NCBI RefSeq assembly: GCF_002234915.1
Contig: NZ_NEWD01000021.1
Span: forward strand, 29,528-93,527
Direction of reading: 5' to 3'
DNA length: 64,000 nt
Source of the DNA: Bifidobacterium vansinderenii
GTDB lineage: Bacteria; Actinomycetota; Actinomycetes; Actinomycetales; Bifidobacteriaceae
Position 1 is the stretch's first letter, and each line of letters begins with the position of its first letter. The notes beneath the pieces were generated by a model that made no database searches, was not told the origin of the DNA, and saw only the letters and a list, made by a program, of their open reading frames with translations. The position numbers were made by a program, and so were the translations under genes. Shown piece by piece: positions 40,461 to 49,777 of the stretch.

Positions 40461-42956
40461 GTGAAAATCAGCACCCTGCTCACCGGTCTGGAGAACCATG
40501 GCGATCACCTCGACGTGACCACCAACGGCGCCAAGTTCCAGGTGTATCTGATCGACGAGAACATCATCCGCATCCGCAGCACGTTCAAGGACGAGTTCCC
40601 CGAGGAGCTCAACTACGCGCTCGTCAAGACCGCGTGGGCCGACGCCTCCGACGAGCTCATGGCCGGCGAGCGCACTCGCGTGGAGCCCATCGCCATCGAG
40701 CTGACCGAGCCCGAGCCGGGTGTGCACGCCGCGTCCACCGGCAAGTACACGCTGCGCATCCACACCGACCCGTTCGCGTTCGAGATCGTGGACGAGGACG
40801 GCAACGTGCTGCACTCCGATCTGCCCGGCCGCTCCTTCATGGAGGACAGTCTCGGCCGTCCCACCCACTACGTGAAGATGGGCGACCATAACTACTTCTA
40901 CGGCTTCGGCGAGAAGAGCGGCGAGCTCAACAAGATCCGCCGCCGCATGCGCATGCACAACACCGATTCGCTCGGCTGGGACGCCTCCAAGTCCGACCCG
41001 CTGTACAAGATGATCCCGTTCTACATCAACTTCGATTCCGAACGGAAGCTCACCCACGGCCTGTTCTACAACAACTCCGCCGACTCCGTGTTCGACATGG
41101 ACTGCGAGCACTCCAACTACTGGCTGCGCTACAGCTACTTCCAGGCCGAGGCCGGCGACATCGACCTGTACTTCATCGGCGGCCCGACCATCAAGGACGT
41201 GGTGGAGCACTACACCGACCTGACCGGCAAGACCGCGATGATGCCGCTGAGCTCCCTCGGCTACATGGGATCCACCATGTTCTACACCGAGCTCGACAAG
41301 GACTGCGACAAGGCCATCGAGGACTTCGTCGACACGTGCGCCAAGTACGGCATCCCCGTCGACGGCTTCTTCCTGTCGTCCGGCTACACGTCGGGCGAGG
41401 ATGGCAAACGCTACGTGTACAACTGGAACTATGACCGCTTCCCGAGCCCGTCCGGCTTCGTCGAGGCGCTCGAGGAGAAGGGCGTGCAGGTGTCGCCGAA
41501 CATCAAGCCCGGCATGCTCAACACGCATTACCTGACCGACGAGTTCGAGCAGGCGCGCGCCTACGTGCGCACCGCCGACGACTCCGCCTCGCAGGTGGAT
41601 CGTTACTGGGGTGGCCCGGCGCACTTCGTTGACTTCACCAGCCCGGCCGGCCGTGCCAAGTGGAGTGAGCACATGACCAAGCAGCTGCTCGACAACGGCA
41701 TCCGCTGGATCTGGAACGACAACAACGAGTACGAGATCGCCGACAACGACGCCATCACCGAGGCCGAGGGACTCAAGCGTCCGATCGGCGAGATGAAGCC
41801 GCTTATGAGCACGCTTATGGCCAAGACCGCGCACACTGCGATCGAGGCGTTCGACGCCGACGTGCGCCCGTACGTGACCAACCGCGCCGGCTACGCGGGC
41901 ATCCAGCGCTACGCGCAGACCTGGTGCGGCGACAACGGCACCACGTGGACCAACCTCAAGTACAACGTGCCGACCATCCTCGGCATGGGCCTGTCCGGCG
42001 TGGCCAACCAGGGCGCCGACATCGGCGGTTTCGACGGCCACGCGCCCGAGCCGGAGCTGTTCGTGCGCTGGGTGCAGAACGGCGTGTTCCAGCCGCGCTT
42101 CTCCATCCACTCGTGCAACACCGACAACACGGTGACCGAACCGTGGATGTACCCCGAGTACACGCACTACATCGCCGACGCGATCCGTCTGCGCTACCAG
42201 CTGGCGCCGTACTACTACTCGCTGCTGCACGAGGCGTCCGTCACCGGCGCGCCGATCATGCGTCCGCTTGTCTACGAGTTCCAGGACGATCCGAACACGT
42301 GGAACGAGAGCTTCGAGTTCATGATCGGTTCCTCGCTGCTCGTGGCCAACGTGCTTGATAAGGGCGCCGAATCCATCGACGTGTACCTGCCGGCCGGCAC
42401 CGACTGGTATGACTTCGAGAGCCGTCAGTGGCTCGCCGGCGGTCAGACGATCACCGTGCCGGTCACGCTCGCCAGCATTCCGATGTTCCTGCGCGCCGGT
42501 TCGATCGTGCCGCAGTGCCCCGGTTTGACCAACTTGCACAACCAGACGATCGACCACCTGACCCTGCTGGTCGAGCCGGGTGAGAAGACCGAGTTCGGCC
42601 TGTACGAGGACGACGGCGTGACCCGCGCGTACGAGCACGGCGACTACCTGAACACCGCGGTCACCGTGACCCCGTCCGCCGATGGCGTGGACATCGACTT
42701 CGCCCGCGAGGGTGCATTCGAGACCCGCGTGAAGACCATGGAGCTCGAAGTGCTGTGCCGCCGCATCGCCCCGCTGAGTGCCGAAGTGGCCGGCCGCACG
42801 ATCCCGCGCTTCCTCAACTACGACAAGTTCCTCGCCGCCGACGAGGGATGGTTCTTCGACGGCCAGACCCGCAAGGCGCTGGTCCGCTACGCCAACCCGA
42901 GCGGCGACTACCGCGCCAGCCTGGTCTTCAAGGCCAAGGATCTGGTCTCGATCTGA
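40461..42956 (+). CDS. Glycoside hydrolase family 31 enzyme, copy 1
   Basis: Retaining alpha-glycosidase, 831 residues, no signal peptide. The N-terminal beta-sandwich carries YFYGFGEKSGELNK. The barrel has the nucleophile Asp420 in WIWNDNNEYEI and the acid/base Asp491 in QTWCGDNGTTW. NIKPGM, HFVDFTSPAGRAKW and GLSGVANQGADIGGF are further GH31 landmarks, and C-terminal beta domains follow. AAAGGAG five bases before GTG at 40461 marks a GTG start within a longer frame. GH31 includes alpha-glucosidase, alpha-xylosidase, alpha-galactosidase and alpha-GalNAcase activities; I cannot choose among them. A paralogue lies at 60539-63112. Confidence 0.9.
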   Translation: MKISTLLTGLENHGDHLDVTTNGAKFQVYLIDENIIRIRSTFKDEFPEELNYALVKTAWADASDELMAGERTRVEPIAIELTEPEPGVHAASTGKYTLRIHTDPFAFEIVDEDGNVLHSDLPGRSFMEDSLGRPTHYVKMGDHNYFYGFGEKSGELNKIRRRMRMHNTDSLGWDASKSDPLYKMIPFYINFDSERKLTHGLFYNNSADSVFDMDCEHSNYWLRYSYFQAEAGDIDLYFIGGPTIKDVVEHYTDLTGKTAMMPLSSLGYMGSTMFYTELDKDCDKAIEDFVDTCAKYGIPVDGFFLSSGYTSGEDGKRYVYNWNYDRFPSPSGFVEALEEKGVQVSPNIKPGMLNTHYLTDEFEQARAYVRTADDSASQVDRYWGGPAHFVDFTSPAGRAKWSEHMTKQLLDNGIRWIWNDNNEYEIADNDAITEAEGLKRPIGEMKPLMSTLMAKTAHTAIEAFDADVRPYVTNRAGYAGIQRYAQTWCGDNGTTWTNLKYNVPTILGMGLSGVANQGADIGGFDGHAPEPELFVRWVQNGVFQPRFSIHSCNTDNTVTEPWMYPEYTHYIADAIRLRYQLAPYYYSLLHEASVTGAPIMRPLVYEFQDDPNTWNESFEFMIGSSLLVANVLDKGAESIDVYLPAGTDWYDFESRQWLAGGQTITVPVTLASIPMFLRAGSIVPQCPGLTNLHNQTIDHLTLLVEPGEKTEFGLYEDDGVTRAYEHGDYLNTAVTVTPSADGVDIDFAREGAFETRVKTMELEVLCRRIAPLSAEVAGRTIPRFLNYDKFLAADEGWFFDGQTRKALVRYANPSGDYRASLVFKAKDLVSI

Positions 42957-43282
42957 GCGGATCGGATGGAGGGATCGTGGTCCTCGCCGGAGTGGACCCC
43001 GATCCCTCTGCGGGGATTGTGATTCCTGTCGGAATGGGATCCCTCCCTCTGCCACGACGCTCGTCGTGACATCTCCCTCCCCTGGAGGGAGAACGAAGGT
43101 GATGGGCGTTGTGCTCCCTCCAAGGGAGGGAGCTGGCGCGCGCAGCGCGACTGAGGGAGGGCTCATCCCCGCGAACTTCACCCGCACGCTCATCAGAATA
43201 TGTGACCCGGTCGGGCGGCAGAACCGCCAAGAACGCCGCCCGACCGGGCCGGAAAATGCAGTCATACATTTAGGAGAGAGTA
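42957..43282. other. Intergenic region with two type B repeats
   Basis: No gene is supported. It holds an inverted type B repeat (43040-43094), a direct one (43111-43161) and the GGAGAGAG ribosome site of the next gene. Confidence 0.65.
43040..43161. repeat. Pair of type B two-hairpin repeats, opposite orientation
   Basis: 43040-43094 inverted, second stem CACGACG/CGTCGTG; 43111-43161 direct, GCGCGC/GCGCG stem. Confidence 0.85.
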
Positions 43283-44557
43283 ATGACTACGCAAACTACC
43301 GTAGGAGTCCAGCAGGACTCGAAGGCCGCCGAGCCCAAGTTCAACCTCGTGCGTTGGATGGCCGGCTACCTGGCCTTCTGGATCATCATGTCCATCGGCT
43401 TCGCCATGGTCAGCCAGGTGCTGTTGCCGCAGCGCATCAAGGATCTCGGCGCCGAGAACCCGACCGCCGTGCTCGGCACCATGACCGCCGTCGGCTCGAT
43501 CGTCGCCCTCGTGGCGAACATCATCGTCGGCGCGCTGTCCGATCTGACCAAGTCGAAGTTCGGCAAGCGTACCCCGTGGCTGTTCTGGGGCGCCTGGTTC
43601 TCGCTCGGCTTCTACTTCCTCATGGGCAACATCGGCATCATCGCCGGCCTGACGCTCGTGCTGTGGCTGAGCAAGATCGGCTTCAACATGATGAACTCGC
43701 CGATCTACTCCACCGTGTCCGACCGCGTGCCCGAACAGTACCGCGGCACCATCTCGTCCGCCATCGGCTTCGGCAACACGCTGGGCCTGGCCATCGGCGC
43801 GTTCGTCGGCTCCTACTTCGTCAACTCCGTGCGCTTCGGCTTCACCATCGCCGCAATCTGCATGTTCGTGTCCGCCATGCTGTTCCTGCTCATCATCCCG
43901 CGTGAGCCGGGCAACAAGAACGAGAAGACCGAACTCAAGGAAGGCAGCGTCTGGAAGCACGTCGTCTACTCCTTCACCCCGCCGGTCAAGGGCGCATCCG
44001 ACTTCTGGAAGGCGTTCTGCTGCCGTACCTTCCTGCTGCTGGCCATCCAGATGCTCGCCGGCTACTGGCTGTACATCTGCCAGGACTACATCGGCCTCGA
44101 GAAGAACGCCGCCGCTAAGGTCGTCTCCATGATCGCCATCTTCCAGATGATCGCCTCGATCGTGGCCATGATCGTCGGCCCGCTGTCCGACCGCATCCAC
44201 CGCCGCAAGCCCATGGTCGTGCTCTCCGCCTGCCTCGCCATGATCGGCTTCGCCGCGCCGATCATCATGCCGAACATCACCGGCATCTACTGCGCCGCCG
44301 TGTTCGTGGCGCTCGGCCAGGGCATCTTCATGTCGATCGACCAGGCGCTGAACGTGGACGTGCTGCCCAGCAAGGAGAACGCCGGCAAGGACCTCGGCTT
44401 CATCAACGCGGCCACCACCGCCGGCCAGTCCGCGGGCATGGCGCTCACCTCCGCCATCGTGACCGCCACCGGCACCTACGACTACATCTTCCCGATCGCC
44501 ATCGCGATGAGCGTGCTCTCGATCATCTCGGTGCTCCTCATCAAGAAGGTCCGCTAG
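43283..44557 (+). CDS. MFS transporter
   Basis: Sugar or drug/H+ type major facilitator, 424 residues with about 12 membrane segments: LVRWMAGYLAFWIIMSIGFA first, then GALSDLTKSKFGKRTPWLFW (motif A between segments 2 and 3) and VGPLSDRIHRRKPMVVLSAC (repeat of motif A after segment 8). TTAGGAGAGAGTA precedes the ATG. It stands between the GH31 and esterase genes on the same strand and ends at a strong terminator. Import of the GH31 substrate is inferred from position only. Confidence 0.85.
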   Translation: MTTQTTVGVQQDSKAAEPKFNLVRWMAGYLAFWIIMSIGFAMVSQVLLPQRIKDLGAENPTAVLGTMTAVGSIVALVANIIVGALSDLTKSKFGKRTPWLFWGAWFSLGFYFLMGNIGIIAGLTLVLWLSKIGFNMMNSPIYSTVSDRVPEQYRGTISSAIGFGNTLGLAIGAFVGSYFVNSVRFGFTIAAICMFVSAMLFLLIIPREPGNKNEKTELKEGSVWKHVVYSFTPPVKGASDFWKAFCCRTFLLLAIQMLAGYWLYICQDYIGLEKNAAAKVVSMIAIFQMIASIVAMIVGPLSDRIHRRKPMVVLSACLAMIGFAAPIIMPNITGIYCAAVFVALGQGIFMSIDQALNVDVLPSKENAGKDLGFINAATTAGQSAGMALTSAIVTATGTYDYIFPIAIAMSVLSIISVLLIKKVR

Positions 44558-44571
44558 TCAACACCATGCAC

Positions 44572-44610
44572 ATGGCTTCCCTCCCAACGAGGGAAGCCAT
44601 CATTGTTTTT
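44572..44610 (+). terminator. Terminator after the MFS gene
   Basis: ATGGCTTCCCTC/GAGGGAAGCCAT perfect 12-bp stem, CCAAC loop, then CATTGTTTTT. Confidence 0.85.
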
Positions 44611-44626
44611 CGGGAAAGGAACGATC

Positions 44627-45772
44627 ATGAACCAGCAGAATCCAAACGCACAGCAGGATCCGAACGTGCAGTCTCCGCGAATCTCGCAGACCCCGCAGAC
44701 GCGTCTGCAATCCCAGACCATCACGCTCAACGAGGACCGCAACGTCACGCTGTCCGCATACCTGCAGGGCGTGGGCGGCCAGTTCCACATCGACCGCAGG
44801 CCCGCCGTGATCGTCATCCCCGGCGGCGGCTACCAGTACTGCGCCGAACCCGAGGCCGAGCCCGTCGCCCTCGCCTTCATGCGCGCCGGCTACCACGCGT
44901 TCGTGCTGCGCTACTCGGTCGCCGAACACGCCGGCTGGCCCAACCAGCTCGACGACTACGAGCAGGCCATGTCACTCATCCGCGCGCACGCCGACGACTG
45001 GGGCATCATCCCCGACCGCATCGCCGTATGCGGCTTCTCCGCCGGCGGCCACCTCGCCGGCTGCGCGGCCACCATGTCCAGCCCGGCAACCCGCCCCAAC
45101 GCCGCCATCCTCGGCTACCCGGCGCTGCTCGCATCCTCCATCCGCGGCTGCGATCCCGCCGCACCCGACGTGGTCGACGCCGTCGACGTCACCACCTGCC
45201 CCTGCTTCGTGTTCGGCACGCGCGACGACGCGCTCATCTCCGTCACCAACCTCGTATGCATGATCGAAGCGCTCGCCGACAACGGCATCTCGTTCGAATC
45301 GCACATCTACGCGTTCGGCCCGCACGGATTCGGCTCCGCATCGCCGAGCGTGACCGACGTGAGCAAACTGTCCGGCCGCGCCCGCCGCTGGCTCGACGAC
45401 GCGATCGACTGGCTGAGCGAGATCTTCGGCACGCTCACGCTAAACGGCATGACCGAGCCGCGCTGCCTGCCGCACGTGAGCGCCGACTACGAACCGACGT
45501 TCTCGCTCGACTGCACGTTCGGCTATCTGCGACAGAACGAGCAGGTGGCCGGCGTGATGAAGCCGTTCCTCGACTGGTTCGACGAGCATTACCTCGACGT
45601 GGCCGCCAGCATCGGCCCGGCCATGCTGCACATGGCCACCACGCAGGGCAAGCCCGGCTTCTACGCGCTCGGCGACGCCCGCACCATGCACGAGATCCTC
45701 GCCAACACCCCGTTCGACAGCGGGTACGCGGCCGATCTCGCCGCCGCGCTCGCCGCCATCGACAAACAGTGA
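44627..45772 (+). CDS. Alpha/beta-hydrolase esterase (carbohydrate esterase-like)
   Basis: Cytoplasmic esterase, 381 residues. After a ~45-residue Gln/Asn-rich N-terminus comes AVIVIPGGGYQYCAEPEAEP (oxyanion HGGG-like GGG), then the nucleophile elbow AVCGFSAGGHLAG, an acid region FVFGTRDDALI and the His in FGPHGFG. These make the usual Ser-Asp-His triad of BD-FAE/acetylxylan-esterase-like proteins. About 130 residues after the hydrolase core (from ~250) form an unrecognised extension. AAAGGAACGATC precedes the ATG at 44627. It probably removes acyl groups from imported oligosaccharides. Confidence 0.8.
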   Translation: MNQQNPNAQQDPNVQSPRISQTPQTRLQSQTITLNEDRNVTLSAYLQGVGGQFHIDRRPAVIVIPGGGYQYCAEPEAEPVALAFMRAGYHAFVLRYSVAEHAGWPNQLDDYEQAMSLIRAHADDWGIIPDRIAVCGFSAGGHLAGCAATMSSPATRPNAAILGYPALLASSIRGCDPAAPDVVDAVDVTTCPCFVFGTRDDALISVTNLVCMIEALADNGISFESHIYAFGPHGFGSASPSVTDVSKLSGRARRWLDDAIDWLSEIFGTLTLNGMTEPRCLPHVSADYEPTFSLDCTFGYLRQNEQVAGVMKPFLDWFDEHYLDVAASIGPAMLHMATTQGKPGFYALGDARTMHEILANTPFDSGYAADLAAALAAIDKQ

Positions 45773-46906
45773 CTACATCATCGACGACGCCGGCGCCGCA
45801 GCGATCGAATCACGTTTCACGAATTCGGACTGCATGCGGATCGGCGTCAGATCACCGTCCGACACGTGCAGCAGCCGGTCGATGATGCGATTCGCGGCCG
45901 CCGCGCCCAACTCGCGCCGCGGCACGCGAATGCTCGACATCTTCGGCGTGCAGATCTCGCATTTCGGGGTGTCGTCGATGCCGACGAGCGACACCTGCCA
46001 CGGCACGCGCAGTCGATGCGCCTCCAGAAACAGCATGAACGCATACGCCACGTCGTCGTTGAACGCGATCGCCGCCGTGGTCGGCCGTGCCAGATATGCG
46101 GCGAACGCATCCGCCGACCGTTCTCCCACCGGGTACGCGCACGGCGTGCGGCGGAACCTCAGCCCTTCGCGCTTGCACGCGGTGAGGATCGCGTTCGCGC
46201 GCAGCCCGTTCTGCCATGAACTGTCTGGACCGGGCAGGTACGTGACCTGCTGATGGCCGAGCCGCTTGAGCTCGCGCACCGCGTCGGCGATGCTGTCCCC
46301 GTCGTCCGCGTACACCGACTGCACACCGCCCACGATGCGGTTGATCACGGCCAGCGGCCGCACCTGCGCCACCTTGCGGATCGTGGCGTCCGACAGTCGC
46401 GACGCGCTCAGAATGATGCCGTCCACGTGCGGGATGCTGCGCTTGATGATCGCCAGCTCGCTCGCCTTGTCCTCCTCCGTGTCGCACACCATGAGCCCGA
46501 AATTGCGTTCCGCACACTCGCGCTGGATGCTGCGCGCGAACTGCGCCGACACCGGATTCTCCAAGTCGGTCACCACCAGCGCGAGCAGTCCACGCAGATG
46601 CTCCTCCTCGCGCGGGATAATCGACTCGCTGCGGTATCCCAGCTGTTTCGCCGCGTCGAGCACGCGTCCCAGCGTCTTTACATTTACACGCGACGGCTGC
46701 CGAAACGCGCGCGACACCGTGGTGGGGGAGACCCCGGCCGCCGCCGCTACGTCCCATATCGTCGCCGGTGCCGCCTCCTGAGCTCCGTTCGCATTCGCGT
46801 CGTTGCCGTTCATACCGTCGTTGCCGTCGTTCGCGTCATCGTTCACACGGCTTTTCATCGCGTCGTCGTTCATCACGCCATCGTGTTCGCTACCCATACC
46901 CGCCAT
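45773..46906 (-). CDS. LacI-family transcriptional regulator
   Basis: Repressor of ~377 residues. A ~45-residue Asp/Asn/Gly-rich tail comes before the HTH (ATIWDVAAAAGVSPTTVSRA, FRQPSRVN). The sensor contains VVTDLENPVSAQFARSIQRE, SASRLSDATIRKVAQVRPLA and VSLVGIDDTPKCEICTPKMS. No ribosome site stands out, so the start could be 46906, 46897 or a later Met. It converges directly on the esterase gene, with the two stop codons adjacent. It is divergent from the GPH transporter at 47078, the likely target. It belongs to the same paralogue group as the regulators at 19181, 48683 and 53172. Confidence 0.87.
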   Translation of the reverse strand: MAGMGSEHDGVMNDDAMKSRVNDDANDGNDGMNGNDANANGAQEAAPATIWDVAAAAGVSPTTVSRAFRQPSRVNVKTLGRVLDAAKQLGYRSESIIPREEEHLRGLLALVVTDLENPVSAQFARSIQRECAERNFGLMVCDTEEDKASELAIIKRSIPHVDGIILSASRLSDATIRKVAQVRPLAVINRIVGGVQSVYADDGDSIADAVRELKRLGHQQVTYLPGPDSSWQNGLRANAILTACKREGLRFRRTPCAYPVGERSADAFAAYLARPTTAAIAFNDDVAYAFMLFLEAHRLRVPWQVSLVGIDDTPKCEICTPKMSSIRVPRRELGAAAANRIIDRLLHVSDGDLTPIRMQSEFVKRDSIAAAPASSMM

Positions 46907-47077
46907 CGTAACCAATGGCAGTGGAAAACGACTGTAAATCCCCGATGCGTATGGCAACAGCCGCCAACAATGGAATCAGATCGCATCCGGTGCGCCCGGC
47001 ATCCCCGCAATGAGGAGGGATGCATCTCGTGGGTGTGCTTTCGATGAGGAAACCGGAACATCAGGAAGGAACAAGTC

Positions 47078-48532
47078 ATGGCAGCAACACCATCGACCTC
47101 GCCGAAGACGGCATCGGCGTCGGCGCCGGCGGAAGCCGAACTCAAGGTCACCATCGACAACAAGCGCCCGTTCGGCCTGCGCGACAAGATCGGCTACGCG
47201 CTCGGCGACGCCGGCAACAACTTCTCGTTCAACATGGTCAACACGTTCCTCATGATCTTCTACACGAACGTGTTCGGTCTGCCCGGCGCGGCAGTCGGCG
47301 GCCTGTTCTTCGCCGCCCGATTCATCGACGCCATCGCCGACGTGACCATCGGACGCCTCGCCGACAACAGTCCGCTCACCGCGGCGGGACGTTTCCGTCC
47401 GTGGATCTTCCGCATGAAGTATCCGCTGCTTATCGCCGTGATCCTGTTGTTCGTACCGGCCGTGCGTTTCCTGCCATACACCGGCCGATTGGTCTACGTG
47501 TTCATTACGTACCTCGCGTTCGGCATCCTGTACTCGTCGGTGAACATCCCTTACGGCTCCATGGCGTCGGTGATCAGCAACGAACCGAAGCACAAGACGT
47601 CGCTGTCCACGTGGCGCAGCATCGGTGCGGCCGTCGGCTCCGCCATCGTGAGCTACTGCCTGCCGATCTTCATGTACGTGGGCGACTCCACCACCATCGA
47701 CCCGAATCGCTTCTTCATCGTCGCCTCGATCTGCGCATGCCTCGGCTTCCTGTGCTACGTGGGTCTGTACTACATGAGCACCGAGCGCGTGCGAACCGAG
47801 AAGAGCAAGCCGATCCCGCTGGGCAAGATGCTCGTCGACATGTTCAAGAACAAGGCGTTGGTCGTGCTCGTCGTCATCGACATCGTGGTGGTGATCAACC
47901 AGAACCTGTCCGGCACCACGCTCTCGTACCTGTTCAACGACTACTTCCAGAACAAGACCGCGCTGTCGATCGCACTGATCATGAACTACGTGACCGTGCT
48001 CGTGCTGGCTCCGTTCGCGTCGATCCTCGTCGACAAGTTCGGCCGCAAGGCCACCTGCGTGGCCACGCTCGCCTGGGGTGCCGTCGTGTACGGTGCAGGT
48101 CTGATCATCCACACCACCAATCCGATCGTGTGCATCGTGATCCTGTTCCTCGGCTCGCTTGGCGCCGGCATGTTCAACCTCATGGTCTGGGCGTTCATCA
48201 CCGACGTAATCGACAATCAGGAGGTGCTGTTCGGCGCTCGCGAAGACGGCATCGTGTATGGCATGAACTCGTTCGCCCGCAAGATGGCGCAGGCCATCGC
48301 CGGTGGCTTCGGCGGCGTGATGCTCACCGTGATCGGCTACCAGTCGTCCACCACGGGCGGTGCGCAGCAGACCGCTGAGGTGGTCGATCGCATCTACTAC
48401 CTCACGTTCGGCATCCCGACCGCGTGCTGTGCGATCGCCGCGCTGATCATGTTCTTCTTCTATCCGCTGAGCAAGAAGAAGGTCAACGAGAACGCGCGCA
48501 TCCTTCGTGAGCGTGCGGCGGCGGGCGAGTAG
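47078..48532 (+). CDS. GPH-family MFS sugar transporter
   Basis: 484 residues with about 12 membrane segments. After a hydrophilic N-terminus (~30 residues) come FGLRDKIGYALGDAGNNFSF, FIDAIADVTIGRLADNSPLT and YSSVNIPYGSMASVIS, all characteristic of GPH symporters of the MelB/XynB/UidB group. The C-terminus is FFFYPLSKKKVNENARILRE, a usual GPH ending. GGAAGGAA six bases before the ATG fixes the start. It is divergent from one LacI gene and followed by another, so it may be under control of either. Substrate unknown; a beta-glycoside or glucuronide is likely from context. Confidence 0.88.
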   Translation: MAATPSTSPKTASASAPAEAELKVTIDNKRPFGLRDKIGYALGDAGNNFSFNMVNTFLMIFYTNVFGLPGAAVGGLFFAARFIDAIADVTIGRLADNSPLTAAGRFRPWIFRMKYPLLIAVILLFVPAVRFLPYTGRLVYVFITYLAFGILYSSVNIPYGSMASVISNEPKHKTSLSTWRSIGAAVGSAIVSYCLPIFMYVGDSTTIDPNRFFIVASICACLGFLCYVGLYYMSTERVRTEKSKPIPLGKMLVDMFKNKALVVLVVIDIVVVINQNLSGTTLSYLFNDYFQNKTALSIALIMNYVTVLVLAPFASILVDKFGRKATCVATLAWGAVVYGAGLIIHTTNPIVCIVILFLGSLGAGMFNLMVWAFITDVIDNQEVLFGAREDGIVYGMNSFARKMAQAIAGGFGGVMLTVIGYQSSTTGGAQQTAEVVDRIYYLTFGIPTACCAIAALIMFFFYPLSKKKVNENARILRERAAAGE

Positions 48533-48567
48533 AGCGATGGTCTGAAGACCAGTTTTGCATGATCCTT

Positions 48568-48615
48568 GCCGGACCGTCGATGGGAATTCTCTCTCCTTCC
48601 CATCGACGGCCCGGC
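48568..48615 (+). terminator. Terminator after the GPH transporter
   Basis: GCCGG-CCGTCGATGGGAA pairs with TTCCCATCGACGG-CCGGC around a TTCTCTCTCC loop. Confidence 0.75.
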
Positions 48616-48682
48616 TTCGTCATGCCCGTGTCTATGTTTTTGGTCTGTTCCGTTACGTTTGATTATGCGTACGATGGAAATC

Positions 48683-49708
48683 ATGAGCAACGATGATCAC
48701 AGTGCGGCCACGATCTGGGATGTGGCGCAGGCGGCCGGCGTATCGATCGCCACGGTGTCGCGTGCGTTCCGACAGCCGAACCGGGTGAACGCGCGCACTC
48801 TGGAGCGGGTTCGTCAGGCAGCGGATCGGCTCGGCTATCACACGGATCTGGTCGAGCCGGTGAGGACGGACGACGAACGTCTGCGCGGATTGATTTCGTT
48901 GGTGGTGTCGGACCTGGAAAATCCCGCGGCCGCCCAGCTGGCCAGAGCCGTGCAGAAGCAGTGCGAATCGAAGAACTTCGGACTGTTGATCGCGGATTCG
49001 GAAGGCGATGTCACGCGTGAACTGGCGATCGTCCACCGCAGTCTGGCGCATGTGGACGGCGTGATCCTGGGATCGTCGCGGCTGTCGGATGCCGCCATCC
49101 GCAAGGCCGCACAGATCAAGCCGCTGATTTCGCAGAACCGTCAGGTGGGCGGGGTGAAATCCATCGTGGTGGATGAGGGGCCGGCACTCGCCGAGGCCGT
49201 GGACGCGCTGTACCGGTTGGGGCATCGGAGCCTCACCTATCTGAGTGGACCGGATCGGTCGTGGCAGAACGGTCTGCGGCGTAATGCCGTCATGCGCGCA
49301 TGCGAGTCGTGCGGTATGGCGTTTCAGCGTATACGTGTGGTGGATCCTGTGGAACGTCATCGAAAGGAAAGCTTCTCGCAGTTCATGGAACGACCGACCG
49401 GCGCGGTGATCGCATTCAACGACGCCGTGGCCATGGAGTTCATTCTGTTCCTGATCGATAATGGCATTCGGGTACCGCGCGATGTGTCCGTTGTGGGTGT
49501 GGATGATGTGCCGATGAGTCGCCTGTTCACGCCGAGTCTGACGACCATCGGCATTCCTCGGCGTGAGACAGGACGATTGGCTGCGACTACGCTGATTGGG
49601 CAGATCCTGCACACCGAGGTGATCGACGCCGCGCCCATTTCCGTCGGGGCCACGTTCGTGCCGCGCAACAGCATCGGCCCGGCTCCCGATCACGACGGAA
49701 CGCGGTGA
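48683..49708 (+). CDS. LacI-family transcriptional regulator
   Basis: 341 residues. The HTH begins at about residue 8 (ATIWDVAQAAGVSIATVSRA, FRQPNRVN). The sensor shows VVSDLENPAAAQLARAVQKQ, GSSRLSDAAIRKAAQIKPLI and VSVVGVDDVPMSRLFTPSLT. Three in-frame ATGs (48665, 48674, 48683) are possible; the last has GGAA in front and lacks the extra residues, so it is chosen with moderate certainty. It is very close to the regulator at 45773-46906 (IWDVA.AAGVS, FRQP.RVN), suggesting recent duplication. It converges on the GH28 gene. Confidence 0.87.
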   Translation: MSNDDHSAATIWDVAQAAGVSIATVSRAFRQPNRVNARTLERVRQAADRLGYHTDLVEPVRTDDERLRGLISLVVSDLENPAAAQLARAVQKQCESKNFGLLIADSEGDVTRELAIVHRSLAHVDGVILGSSRLSDAAIRKAAQIKPLISQNRQVGGVKSIVVDEGPALAEAVDALYRLGHRSLTYLSGPDRSWQNGLRRNAVMRACESCGMAFQRIRVVDPVERHRKESFSQFMERPTGAVIAFNDAVAMEFILFLIDNGIRVPRDVSVVGVDDVPMSRLFTPSLTTIGIPRRETGRLAATTLIGQILHTEVIDAAPISVGATFVPRNSIGPAPDHDGTR

Positions 49709-49777
49709 TCGGGAACCGGGCCAGATGGATCCCGGCGGTGTCGTGCCGGCCGGGGTGCTCTGCGCGTTATCTGTGCA

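Noticed and set aside
40182..43265. Minus-strand open frame of ~1000 codons opposite GH31
   Set aside because: Shadow of the GH31 gene caused by G+C-rich third positions; repetitive Val/Leu/Gly/Asp/His-rich sequence, no ribosome site, no family features. The similar long frames opposite PAP2 (2129-4516), GH59 (16194-19103), uxaC (20409-22013) and uxuB (22143-24236) were rejected for the same reason.
45773..45775. Overlap or frameshift between esterase and LacI genes
   Set aside because: The esterase stop ends at 45772 and the convergent LacI stop begins at 45773; the genes simply abut.
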